From the NCBI GenBank assembly GCA_036741235.1, contig DAINSQ010000157.1, positions 1 to 10,618 of the forward strand: a stretch of DNA of 10,618 nucleotides, written 5' to 3'. The position numbers and the translations under genes are program-made. Positions 1 through 6,053 of this stretch are shown here, piece by piece. The first letter of the stretch is position 1, and every line of letters starts with the position of its first letter. The notes beneath the pieces were generated by a model. The model ran no database searches, had not been told where the DNA came from, and was given only the letters and a program-made list of their open reading frames with translations. Origin of the DNA: JABWBR01 sp036741235 (GTDB lineage: Bacteria; Bacteroidota; Bacteroidia; Chitinophagales; Saprospiraceae).

Positions 1-60
1 GGTATTCAGGGCATTGTCGAAAACCAGCAACAGCGCAGGGGGCAATGATTTATTTTAAAA
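1..60 (+). repeat. Left-edge copy (A) of the leader-peptide upstream element
   Basis: Bases 1-30 match bases 1266-1295 at 25 of 30 positions without gaps, sharing GGTATT, GGGCATTG and GAAAACC. After a few extra bases, the shared tail TTTATTTTAAAA ends at base 60. At 1266 this sequence is the 5' flank of a double-glycine leader peptide gene, but here no leader ORF follows. Homology stops at base 60 and the AT-rich flank of the nuclease gene begins. The copy may extend left beyond the window. I read it as the upstream part of another peptide unit whose coding part is lost or displaced. Confidence 0.6.
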
Positions 61-87
61 TTGCTGTAAAATTGTTGTTTTAAACAT

Positions 88-117
88 TTTGTTTTTTTTA
101 AAATACTCCATATCTTG
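88..117 (+). promoter_or_regulatory. Possible Bacteroidota promoter for the nuclease gene
   Basis: TTTG at 88-91 is followed after 19 bases by TATCTTG at 111-117. This resembles the Bacteroidota -33/-7 pattern (TTTG, about 19 bases, TAnnTTTG) but the -7 box has one T fewer than the consensus. It would place the transcript start near 124, about 35 bases before the ATG at 160. The surrounding AT-rich sequence makes chance matches likely. Confidence 0.35.
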
Positions 118-159
118 TCCTCGATAACAAATTAACCGCCATTAAAATCTGAAAACGCC

Positions 160-1182
160 ATGACAACTTTATTCACTGACAATGCTTACCGCGATTTACT
201 CCAGGAAGTAAAAGACAAAATCCGCACTGCACAAATCAGGGCCATGATTACGGTCAACCAGCAATTGCTGATATTGTACTGGGAGATTGGAAAGGCTATT
301 TTGGAAAGACAACGAGACAAGGGCTGGGGGGCAAAAGTTGTAGAACAACTAGCCATTGACATACGATTAGAATTCCCGGAGCTACAAGGTTTTTCTAAGC
401 GTAATTTATTGTATATGAGGCAGTTTGCGAGTGCTTATCGGACATTTCCAATTGTGCAAGCGCCGCTTGCACAAATCAGCTGGTACCACAACATTACCCT
501 TTTACAAAAATGTCCTGACGAGCAAAAACGGTTTTGGTATGCTGCAGCGGCGCTTGAAAACGGCTGGTCGAGAGACGTACTGGTTCATCATATTGATACG
601 AAGCTATACGAAAGGCAAGGAGGTATTACTTCCAATTTCAAACATACGCTTCCGGAGCCTGATTCTGATTTGGTTCAGCAAACTTTAAAAGACCCCTACC
701 TATTCGACTTTCTGACGCTTGCAGCGGGAGCAAAAGAAAAAGAACTGGAATCGCAAATTGTAGCGCACATTACGCGTTTTTTGCTGGAATTAGGCGCCGG
801 ATTTGCCTTTGTCGGCAGTCAATACCCGCTGTCAATTGCCGGGGAAGAATACCGGATTGATTTGCTTTTTTACCATCTGAAACTCAGGCGTTATGTAGTT
901 ATTGATCTCAAAATCCGGGCTTTTCAGCCGGGTGATGCAGGGAAGATGAACTTTTACCTGTCGGCGGTAGACGATCTGGTGAAAGCAGAAGCAGATCTTC
1001 CATCAATTGGCATTATTTTATGCAAAGACAAAAACAATATCCTCGTAGAGTATGCGCTCAAAGACCTGAGTAAACCCATAAGCGTCTCCGAATACGTGCT
1101 TACAGCTACGCTGCCTTCCGATCTGCAATCCAATTTGCCCACTGTTGAGGAAATTGAGCAGCGGTTAAAAAGTTGGGAATGA
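160..1182 (+). CDS. PDDEXK nuclease domain protein, DUF1016/YhcG family
   Basis: This 340-residue protein has the two-part layout of the YhcG/DUF1016 family. The N-terminal helical domain (about residues 8-155) holds the typical VNQQLLILYWEIGKAI stretch and the later GFSKRNLLYMRQF. The C-terminal PDDEXK nuclease domain (about 175-325) carries ELESQI, then GAGFAFVG, YRIDLLFYH (D234), VVIDLK (D249, K251) and GKMNFYL. D234 and the DxK at 249-251 are the expected metal-binding and catalytic residues. The second acidic residue is Asp rather than Glu, which should still bind metal. The length is normal and no frame break is seen. Family members are often found near restriction-modification and mobile DNA, and their cellular role is poorly defined. 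No partner gene is seen here. The gene lies between two copies of the leader-peptide upstream element, so it may be an insertion into that array. The start at 160 is the first ATG and fits the domain's usual N-terminus. Confidence 0.9.
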   Translation: MTTLFTDNAYRDLLQEVKDKIRTAQIRAMITVNQQLLILYWEIGKAILERQRDKGWGAKVVEQLAIDIRLEFPELQGFSKRNLLYMRQFASAYRTFPIVQAPLAQISWYHNITLLQKCPDEQKRFWYAAAALENGWSRDVLVHHIDTKLYERQGGITSNFKHTLPEPDSDLVQQTLKDPYLFDFLTLAAGAKEKELESQIVAHITRFLLELGAGFAFVGSQYPLSIAGEEYRIDLLFYHLKLRRYVVIDLKIRAFQPGDAGKMNFYLSAVDDLVKAEADLPSIGIILCKDKNNILVEYALKDLSKPISVSEYVLTATLPSDLQSNLPTVEEIEQRLKSWE

Positions 1183-1265
1183 TAGTATTCCCCGTTTTTA
1201 CCCTTTTTTACACTTTTTGAAAATTGCTTAAACCTTCCGCTTTTTGCTTTATCGCAACTTTGTAA

Positions 1266-1328
1266 GGTATTCCGGGCATTGATGAAAACCCGTAAGAGAG
1301 TAGGCATTTATTTTAAAAAAACAAAGCC
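1266..1328 (+). repeat. Upstream element (B) of precursor peptide gene 1
   Basis: This is the best-preserved copy of the element. From CCGGG at 1272 it aligns without gaps to copy C (from 1406) right up to the ATG, with 26 of 35 identities in the first 35 bases and then an A-rich stretch ending in CC just before the start codon. CGGG (1273-1276) can pair with CCCG (1289-1292) around a 12-base loop ending in GAAAA. CAACTTTG at 1255-1262 just upstream is one mismatch from the TAnnTTTG -7 box, so this may be the start of the peptide operon's transcript. I see no good -33 box at the right distance. A 16-codon micro-ORF (1282-1332) lies inside the element and overlaps the next ATG as ATGA. Confidence 0.65.
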
Positions 1329-1391
1329 ATGAAAAAGCTTAATAAAACGCAAGCTGCGTCTATTCAGGCTGGTGGGCCAAACTTGCAATAG
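1329..1391 (+). CDS. Double-glycine leader precursor peptide 1, 20 residues
   Basis: This tiny gene encodes MKKLNKTQAASIQAGGPNLQ. The N-terminal part is a bacteriocin/pheromone-type double-glycine leader of the kind cut by C39 peptidase transporters, and it closely matches precursor 2 (both MKKLxK, then Ser/Thr-Gln). Aligned without gaps to precursor 2, cleavage would fall after Ala14-Gly15, leaving GPNLQ. Cleavage after Gly15-Gly16 would leave PNLQ. In the first register Leu4 is at -12, Gln8 at -8 and Ile12 at -4, as in the family. The core has no Cys, Ser or Thr, so it is not a lanthipeptide. Such a short core may mean a truncated, dead copy with an early amber stop, or a very small signal peptide. 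The gene lies 71 bases before precursor 2 and upstream of the transporter. It has no clear Shine-Dalgarno site, as is usual in this phylum. Confidence 0.7.
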   Translation: MKKLNKTQAASIQAGGPNLQ

Positions 1392-1405
1392 TGTACAACT
1401 ACTTA

Positions 1406-1462
1406 CCGGGGGCCGCCGAAAACCCGCAATAGAGCAGGCATTCACAACAAAAAGACAAAACC
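1406..1462 (+). repeat. Upstream element (C) of precursor peptide gene 2
   Basis: This copy lies 134 bases after copy B and aligns without gaps from CCGGG through the A-rich stretch, the ATG and the leader codons, so the whole unit (element plus leader) is a tandem duplication. CGGG (1407-1410) and CCCG (1423-1426) keep the same possible pairing as in copy B, although the bases between them differ at several positions. The TTTG seen just before copy B is absent here, which suggests that transcription starts at copy B and reads through. Confidence 0.65.
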
Positions 1463-1543
1463 ATGAAAAAACTGGGTAAAAGCCAGATGGCTACTGTTTC
1501 GGGCGGGCCGGGCGGTTTAAGTAACGGCATATTTTTGAACTAA
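1463..1543 (+). CDS. Double-glycine leader precursor peptide 2, 26 residues
   Basis: The 15-residue leader MKKLGKSQMATVSGG has hydrophobic residues at the family positions (Leu4 at -12, Met9 at -7, Val12 at -4), Gln in place of the common Glu at -8, and Gly-Gly at -2/-1. The predicted core is PGGLSNGIFLN, 11 residues, uncharged and ending in a hydrophobic stretch. A second Gly-Gly at residues 17-18 offers another cleavage point that would leave LSNGIFLN. There is no Cys. The gene ends 75 bases before the C39-peptidase ABC transporter, the expected processing and export enzyme. The core length suits a signalling peptide or half of a very small bacteriocin. Leader and context are convincing, but the function of the core is unknown. 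The TAA stop is in-frame and no longer reading is available. Confidence 0.8.
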   Translation: MKKLGKSQMATVSGGPGGLSNGIFLN

Positions 1544-1562
1544 GCCGCCTTCACCCCGGCAC

Positions 1563-1618
1563 AGCGGGCATGGCCGAACATACCTGAAAGATAAACCCTC
1601 ACCTGCAACCAACGGAAA
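1563..1618 (+). repeat. Degenerate upstream element (D) before the transporter gene
   Basis: CGGGCAT at 1565-1571 followed by a GAA at 1576-1578 matches copy B at about 18 of 29 aligned positions. GGGCAT lies 53 bases before the transporter ATG, against 55 bases from GGG to the ATG in copies B and C. The conserved spacing supports shared origin, but the similarity is weak enough that chance cannot be excluded by eye. Confidence 0.35.
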
Positions 1619-3814
1619 ATGAAATGGACAATTGACCGCCCATTCCCGTATATACAGCAAACCGGCATGATGGAATGCGGGCCTACCTGCCTGGCCATGA
1701 TTTTCAAGTATTACGGGTATTACAACATACAACCGCTCATTTCCAAACTGGCAGAGGTCACTACGGCAGGCGTAAATTTGTATAACCTCGCCGAAGTGGC
1801 CCAACAATTTGGATTTAATGCCGATGCTTACGAAATGGGGTACGAGCACCTGTTTGAAATCAAATTGCCTTGTATAGCCCACTATAGCGGCGTCCATTTT
1901 ATTGTTATTTACAAAGTAACCAAAGACGAAGTCTGGATTGCTGACCCGGCTTATGGCAAAGACAAACTCAGCAAGACAGAATTTTTAAAAAAATGGAACG
2001 GTATTGTTTTGACAGTTGAACCCACGCCTGATATTTTTAAAAATAAAGATTTGGAAGAGTCGGTACAGGAATTCCTCGCCGGCCGGAAATCTTTGTACAG
2101 CAAATTTTATCGCCCCGTATTATCTGCATTGAAAGGCGTGATAGGGCAAATCCTTGTTGCAACGGCCATTCTCCAGTTACTGGGTCTGGCCATCCCCTTT
2201 TTTACGCAAACGATTGTTGACGCGGTGTTGGTCAACCAAAACAAAAAACTACTCATGGTGATACTTTTTGGCATGATTGCCACATTTATCACCCAAATAA
2301 TGATCATGTACGTCCGCAATATATTATTGGTACACATGCGGGTACATTTTGAACTCAACTTTTTCAGTCATTTTTTCAAACACTTCATTTCCCTGTTCCA
2401 GGATTTCTACGACCGCAACAAAAGAGAAGACTTTATGGCGCGGTTCCAGGAAAACATCACCATCCGGCAGTTGGTCAATCCTTCTGTTATTGAAAGTGTT
2501 GTGGATTTACTTTTTATATTGCTGTATGTGCCGCTATTAATATTTTACAATACCAAACTTGGGTTGCTGGCTTTAATTTTTGTCTTGCTATACGCTACAA
2601 TCACTGTTATTTATACGCCCAAAATCAGGGCCTTGATCTATAAAGTATTTTATAAAAATCTCGAAACCCTCGGCGATTTTTTGGATACCTTATTGGGAAT
2701 GCAATCGGTAAAACTTCTGGTTATTGAAAATTTCAAATTCTGGCAGTGGAAAAATAAATTCAAGCGAACGCTTAATGTAGTGATGGACGGCGAGCGAAAA
2801 AGCGCGCTGTTGCACTCCGTTCAAAAAAGCATTTATTTTATGAGCCAGGTGGCTGTTTTCTGGACGGGCGCTTATATGACGTTCAACCAGGAAATTACCA
2901 TCGGTCAATACCTCGCCGTCACTTCTATTTTTATCATTGTGCTTAATTCCTTGAATAATTTATCCCTCGTATGGTTTAATCTCGTGGAGCTATCGGTGAG
3001 TTTAAACCGGCTCAACGACGTCTTTTTGCAGGAGAGCGAAAACAGTTCGGTAATTGAAAAAATAAACGACTACGAAACATTCCCCATCAGCCTGACAAAT
3101 CTCAATTTTAAATACCTGAAGAGCCAACCCGAATATGTCTTGAAAGATATCAACTGCACCATACAAAAAGGAGAACACATCGGAATTGCGGGCAGGAACG
3201 GATCGGGAAAAACCACGCTTGTCAAAATGTTGCTGAATCTTTATCCGGGCTACGAGGGGCAGATCAAAATGGGCGGCGTCGACCTGCAAAAAATCAATCC
3301 CCATGTATTGCGAAAAAAAATATTCCTGTTTCCGCAGGATATATACATCTTCAACGGCGCCATTCGCGAAAACATTCAATACGGTAATTTAAATGCCAGT
3401 CTGGAAGAGGTTATTGAAGCGGCCAAACTTGCCGATCTTCACGACTTTATTGCCGCTCAATATTTGGGTTATAATTATAAAATAGGCGATTTGGGGTCAA
3501 ATTTATCGGGCGGCCAACAACTAAAAATCGGCTTTGCGCGGTTGTTTCTCAGCAATCCCGATGTGATCATCCTCGATGAAGCCAGCAGCATGCTCGACGT
3601 AGAATCCGAATTCAAGATCATGAAGAATATCAAATCGCACTTTAAAGGCAAAACCATTATCAGTATCGCCCACCGTATACAGACCCTCAAAAATGCCGAC
3701 AGGATATGGGTCGTCGATCAGGGGCAAATTGCAGAAGAAGGAACCCACCACGAATTGATGAGCAGAGCTGAAGGCATTTATGCCAATTTCATGAAAACGT
3801 ATGTGGCATATTAA
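1619..3814 (+). CDS. C39 peptidase-containing ABC transporter (PCAT), peptide exporter
   Basis: This 731-residue inner-membrane protein should cut double-glycine leaders and pump the released core peptide. The N-terminal C39 peptidase domain (about 1-140) has Gln14, catalytic Cys20 in ECGPTC, His93 and Asp109. The 16-residue His-Asp spacing matches ComA. The transmembrane domain (about 165-455) shows several hydrophobic segments, including around 174-200, 211-232, 293-332 and 406-445. The ATPase domain (about 490-725) has Walker A with Lys531, Q-loop Gln573, LSGGQ at 629-633, Walker B ending in Asp653-Glu654 and switch His685. All catalytic residues are present, so protease and ATPase should both work. 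The length is typical of LagD/ComA-type half transporters, which act as dimers. It follows precursor 2 by 75 bases and is 11 bases ahead of the HlyD gene, so the two are surely one operon. Its likely substrates are the two small peptides upstream. Confidence 0.95.
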   Translation: MKWTIDRPFPYIQQTGMMECGPTCLAMIFKYYGYYNIQPLISKLAEVTTAGVNLYNLAEVAQQFGFNADAYEMGYEHLFEIKLPCIAHYSGVHFIVIYKVTKDEVWIADPAYGKDKLSKTEFLKKWNGIVLTVEPTPDIFKNKDLEESVQEFLAGRKSLYSKFYRPVLSALKGVIGQILVATAILQLLGLAIPFFTQTIVDAVLVNQNKKLLMVILFGMIATFITQIMIMYVRNILLVHMRVHFELNFFSHFFKHFISLFQDFYDRNKREDFMARFQENITIRQLVNPSVIESVVDLLFILLYVPLLIFYNTKLGLLALIFVLLYATITVIYTPKIRALIYKVFYKNLETLGDFLDTLLGMQSVKLLVIENFKFWQWKNKFKRTLNVVMDGERKSALLHSVQKSIYFMSQVAVFWTGAYMTFNQEITIGQYLAVTSIFIIVLNSLNNLSLVWFNLVELSVSLNRLNDVFLQESENSSVIEKINDYETFPISLTNLNFKYLKSQPEYVLKDINCTIQKGEHIGIAGRNGSGKTTLVKMLLNLYPGYEGQIKMGGVDLQKINPHVLRKKIFLFPQDIYIFNGAIRENIQYGNLNASLEEVIEAAKLADLHDFIAAQYLGYNYKIGDLGSNLSGGQQLKIGFARLFLSNPDVIILDEASSMLDVESEFKIMKNIKSHFKGKTIISIAHRIQTLKNADRIWVVDQGQIAEEGTHHELMSRAEGIYANFMKTYVAY

Positions 3815-3825
3815 TAAAATGCGTT

Positions 3826-5103
3826 ATGGAAAATAACCCGCCCTACAACCTCGAACCCCAGCAATACCAGCGCTTGTATTGGGAAGAAGACGTGCCCGTG
3901 AGGGATTACCGCAGCGGTTTGATCCGCCGCATGTTTTACGTTTCGCTGGGTTTGTTTTTCGTGCTCATCGCCGTCGCTGCACTGGTTCGTTTTCCTGATC
4001 AGATTGAATTGCCCTTCGTGCTGAAAGCAGAACAACAAGAAGCCGTTTACAAATTTCCATTTCCAGTTTATCTGACAAAAAGCTATATCAAGCCAGGCGA
4101 CCCAGTGCTGTTGGGGCAAAAACTGGCGCACATATCTTCCCCTGAAATCGCCCAAATGATCCATGCCTTCAACGAATCGCAAGAGCAGGAACAGCGTTTT
4201 GACAAGTATGGGAAATTGTCGGCACAAAAACGCAAAGAGATATTAACGGCTGCTCTTCGACAAAACGACATTCGCATTGCCGAGTTGAAACAACAATACG
4301 TATACATCCATAACAACTGGAAGACCCAGTCTCAAAAGCTGAGCTTCGAATGGGAACTCGCCAAAGAGCAGGAGCGGATCAACCGGCAGTTATGGGAAGA
4401 CAAATCCGTATCCCGCCTGGATTTCCAGCAAAAAGAAAACGAAGCATTCCGGGCGGGTGACGAGTGGAACAAGGCGCAAAACCAATTCCGGCTCGACAGT
4501 GCAGCTATCTTGTCCGCCATAGAAAAAATCAGGCTGGAAAGCGCCGGCGCAGTCGACGAAATAGCCGTCATCGAAGCCAATGCCGCCAATGACGCCACAG
4601 GCTACAAACGCAGGCATGAGTTGGTTTATCAGAAAATGGTCAATACCTTCGGCCCCTTTGAAATCACTAATGGCGAGCTGGTGCTGGTGGCGCCATACCA
4701 GGGCAATATTTCTTTTGTATTTGAAGGCGAAAAAGAGATCAAAAGCGGCGCTACGTTGCTGAAAATTTCTCCCGGCGCGCAACCCAACTATGCTTTTATT
4801 AAGTGCCCGCCCGCTTCCGCCGGTAAATTGAACAGGGGGCAGCAATGTCACCTGAAAGTGGCTTCTTTCCCATTTTACGAATGGGGCATAGTCAGGGGGC
4901 GTATCGCCGAACAAAGCCTCACCCCCGATGAGTCGGGTAACTACAACATAAAAATCCGGCTTACCGACCTCGGAAAACTCGACAGCCGCCTTTTTCCCGG
5001 ACTCAGCGGCGCCGCCGTCATCATAATTGAAGAAAAAACGCTGTTGCAGTACTTTTTCAGGAGCGTTAAGAAAAAATACGCCCAGTTAATGGAAGGTGGA
5101 TAA
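3826..5103 (+). CDS. HlyD-family membrane fusion protein (periplasmic adaptor)
   Basis: This 425-residue adaptor should link the C39 transporter to an outer-membrane channel. It has a short cytoplasmic N-terminus, one transmembrane helix (about 36-54), a first half-lipoyl segment (about 70-105, with IKPGDPVLLGQKLAHI), a long charged coiled-coil region (about 106-270), the second half-lipoyl segment (about 286-313) and a C-terminal beta-barrel part (about 320-400) containing the family-typical FPFYEWGIVRGRI. A basic C-terminal tail follows. It starts 11 bases after the transporter stop, so the two are translated from one message. No TolC-like partner is in the window, so the outer-membrane channel must be encoded elsewhere. 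No terminator is evident after its stop, and the next gene has its own promoter. HlyD-type adaptors of type I secretion look alike, and the neighbouring PCAT makes the peptide-export role the best reading. Confidence 0.92.
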   Translation: MENNPPYNLEPQQYQRLYWEEDVPVRDYRSGLIRRMFYVSLGLFFVLIAVAALVRFPDQIELPFVLKAEQQEAVYKFPFPVYLTKSYIKPGDPVLLGQKLAHISSPEIAQMIHAFNESQEQEQRFDKYGKLSAQKRKEILTAALRQNDIRIAELKQQYVYIHNNWKTQSQKLSFEWELAKEQERINRQLWEDKSVSRLDFQQKENEAFRAGDEWNKAQNQFRLDSAAILSAIEKIRLESAGAVDEIAVIEANAANDATGYKRRHELVYQKMVNTFGPFEITNGELVLVAPYQGNISFVFEGEKEIKSGATLLKISPGAQPNYAFIKCPPASAGKLNRGQQCHLKVASFPFYEWGIVRGRIAEQSLTPDESGNYNIKIRLTDLGKLDSRLFPGLSGAAVIIIEEKTLLQYFFRSVKKKYAQLMEGG

Positions 5104-5140
5104 CCCACATCAAAACGCTGTGCATCCCGCTGATAAATCA

Positions 5141-5172
5141 TTTGTTTAACTGCCAACAGGTAGTTAACTTTG
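5141..5172 (+). promoter_or_regulatory. Bacteroidota sigma-type promoter for yebC
   Basis: TTTG at 5141-5144 and a perfect TAnnTTTG box (TAACTTTG, 5165-5172) are separated by 20 bases, as in the Bacteroidota housekeeping promoter. The transcript would start near 5178, leaving a leader of about 30 bases before the ATG at 5208. This separates yebC from the peptide-export operon. Confidence 0.75.
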
Positions 5173-5207
5173 CACCGCTTTTTTAAACAGAACTACAACT
5201 CAGCAAT

Positions 5208-5924
5208 ATGGGACGCGCATTTGAATACCGCAAGGAACGCAAATTCAAACGCTGGGCGAATATGTCCAAAGCGTTTACCCGCATCGGGCGGGAAATTGCC
5301 ATCGCCGTAAAAGAAGGCGGCGCCGACCCCAACTACAATTCCCGCTTGCGAATTGCCATCCAAAACGCCAAGACGGCCAATATGCCCAAGGCCAACGTAG
5401 AAAGCGCCATCAAAAAAGCCTCGTCGAAAGACGCCGAAAACTACGACGAGATCGTATATGAAGGCTATGCGCCCCATGGCGTAGCTATTATGGTGGAGAC
5501 CGCTACTAACAATACCAACCGCACAGTATCCAATATCCGCGCGATCTTCTCGAAATGCGGAGGCTCGCTGGGCGTTTCGGGTTCAGTGAAAAATATATTT
5601 ACCCGCAAAGGGGTTTTTAAAGTAAAAACGGAAGGACTCGACCTCGAAATGCTAGAGCTGGAACTCATCGATCACGGCCTGGAGCAAATGCAGGCCGAAG
5701 ATGAACACGTTGTATTGCAAACTGCTTTTGAGGACTACGGCGCTATGCAAAAAGCCCTCGAAGAACGCAATATCGAAGTGGAAAGCGCCGAATTGGTCCG
5801 CCTGCCCACCTTTACCAAGTCGATCGGAGAAGATGAAGTCGAAGACGTCATCAAGCTAATCGAAAAACTGGAAGACGACGACGATGTGGTGAACGTTTTC
5901 CACAATATGGATATGAGCGAGTAG
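5208..5924 (+). CDS. yebC: YebC/TACO1-family protein
   Basis: This 238-residue protein matches the YebC/PmpR/TACO1 family from end to end. The N-terminal three-helix domain has the family opening MGRAFEYRK, then RWANMSKAFTRIGREI and SRLRIAIQNAKTANMPKANVE (about 15-75). The two alpha/beta domains follow, with YEGYAPHGVAIMVETATNN (about 84-102), NRTVSNIRAIFSKCGGSLG, and the acidic C-terminal EKLEDDDDVVNVFHNMD. Members were long described as DNA-binding transcription regulators. The mitochondrial member TACO1 and some bacterial members are now tied to translation, helping ribosomes through proline-rich or hard-to-translate stretches. The sequence alone does not tell which role applies here. It has its own promoter and no functional link to the neighbouring genes is visible. 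The start at 5208 gives the exact family N-terminus. Confidence 0.95.
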   Translation: MGRAFEYRKERKFKRWANMSKAFTRIGREIAIAVKEGGADPNYNSRLRIAIQNAKTANMPKANVESAIKKASSKDAENYDEIVYEGYAPHGVAIMVETATNNTNRTVSNIRAIFSKCGGSLGVSGSVKNIFTRKGVFKVKTEGLDLEMLELELIDHGLEQMQAEDEHVVLQTAFEDYGAMQKALEERNIEVESAELVRLPTFTKSIGEDEVEDVIKLIEKLEDDDDVVNVFHNMDMSE

Positions 5925-5928
5925 CCGG

Positions 5929-5964
5929 CCGAGGGGGCGACTTGGCGAGGGGGCGAGGGGGCGA
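5929..5964. repeat. Period-8 G-rich tandem repeat (GCGAGGGG)
   Basis: Directly after the yebC stop, GCGAGGGG occurs twice in tandem at 5945-5960 followed by a partial GCGA. One related GAGGGGGCGA block lies just before it at 5931-5940. The strand asymmetry (G-rich on plus) is strong. Function is unknown. It may be a slippage-prone spacer. Confidence 0.7.
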
Positions 5965-6002
5965 TCCCTTGCAGTTGATTGTTGTGATGGTCACTCAAAA
6001 AA

Positions 6003-6040
6003 GTCGCAAAGTCGCACGGTCGCAAAGTCGCACGGTCGCA
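6003..6040. repeat. Period-8 tandem repeat (GTCGCAAA/GTCGCACG)
   Basis: Five consecutive octamers share GTCGCA, with the last two bases alternating AA, CG, AA, CG, so the higher-order unit is 16 bases repeated twice plus a partial copy. The array ends 13 bases before the galactokinase ATG, inside what must be its 5' leader or promoter region. No TAnnTTTG box is seen between yebC and galK, so the array may matter for galK expression. No unique spacers are present, so this is not CRISPR. Confidence 0.8.
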
Positions 6041-6053
6041 TAAATCTACATAA

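Noticed and set aside
859..912. Inactive nuclease because the motif is DLK instead of ELK
   Set aside because: Asp is an accepted substitute for Glu in PDDEXK sites, the first Asp and the Lys are present and the rest of the motif is intact.
954..1307. 117-codon minus-strand ORF across the nuclease end and intergenic region
   Set aside because: It lies antisense to the conserved nuclease C-terminus, shows no recognisable domain and covers the upstream element; it is a shadow frame.
1329..1543. Lanthipeptide or other modified RiPP precursors
   Set aside because: The cores lack Cys, precursor 1 core has no Ser/Thr, and no modification enzyme is present in the window.
6003..6040. CRISPR array
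   Set aside because: The repeats are 8 bases long and contiguous, with no unique spacers and no cas genes.
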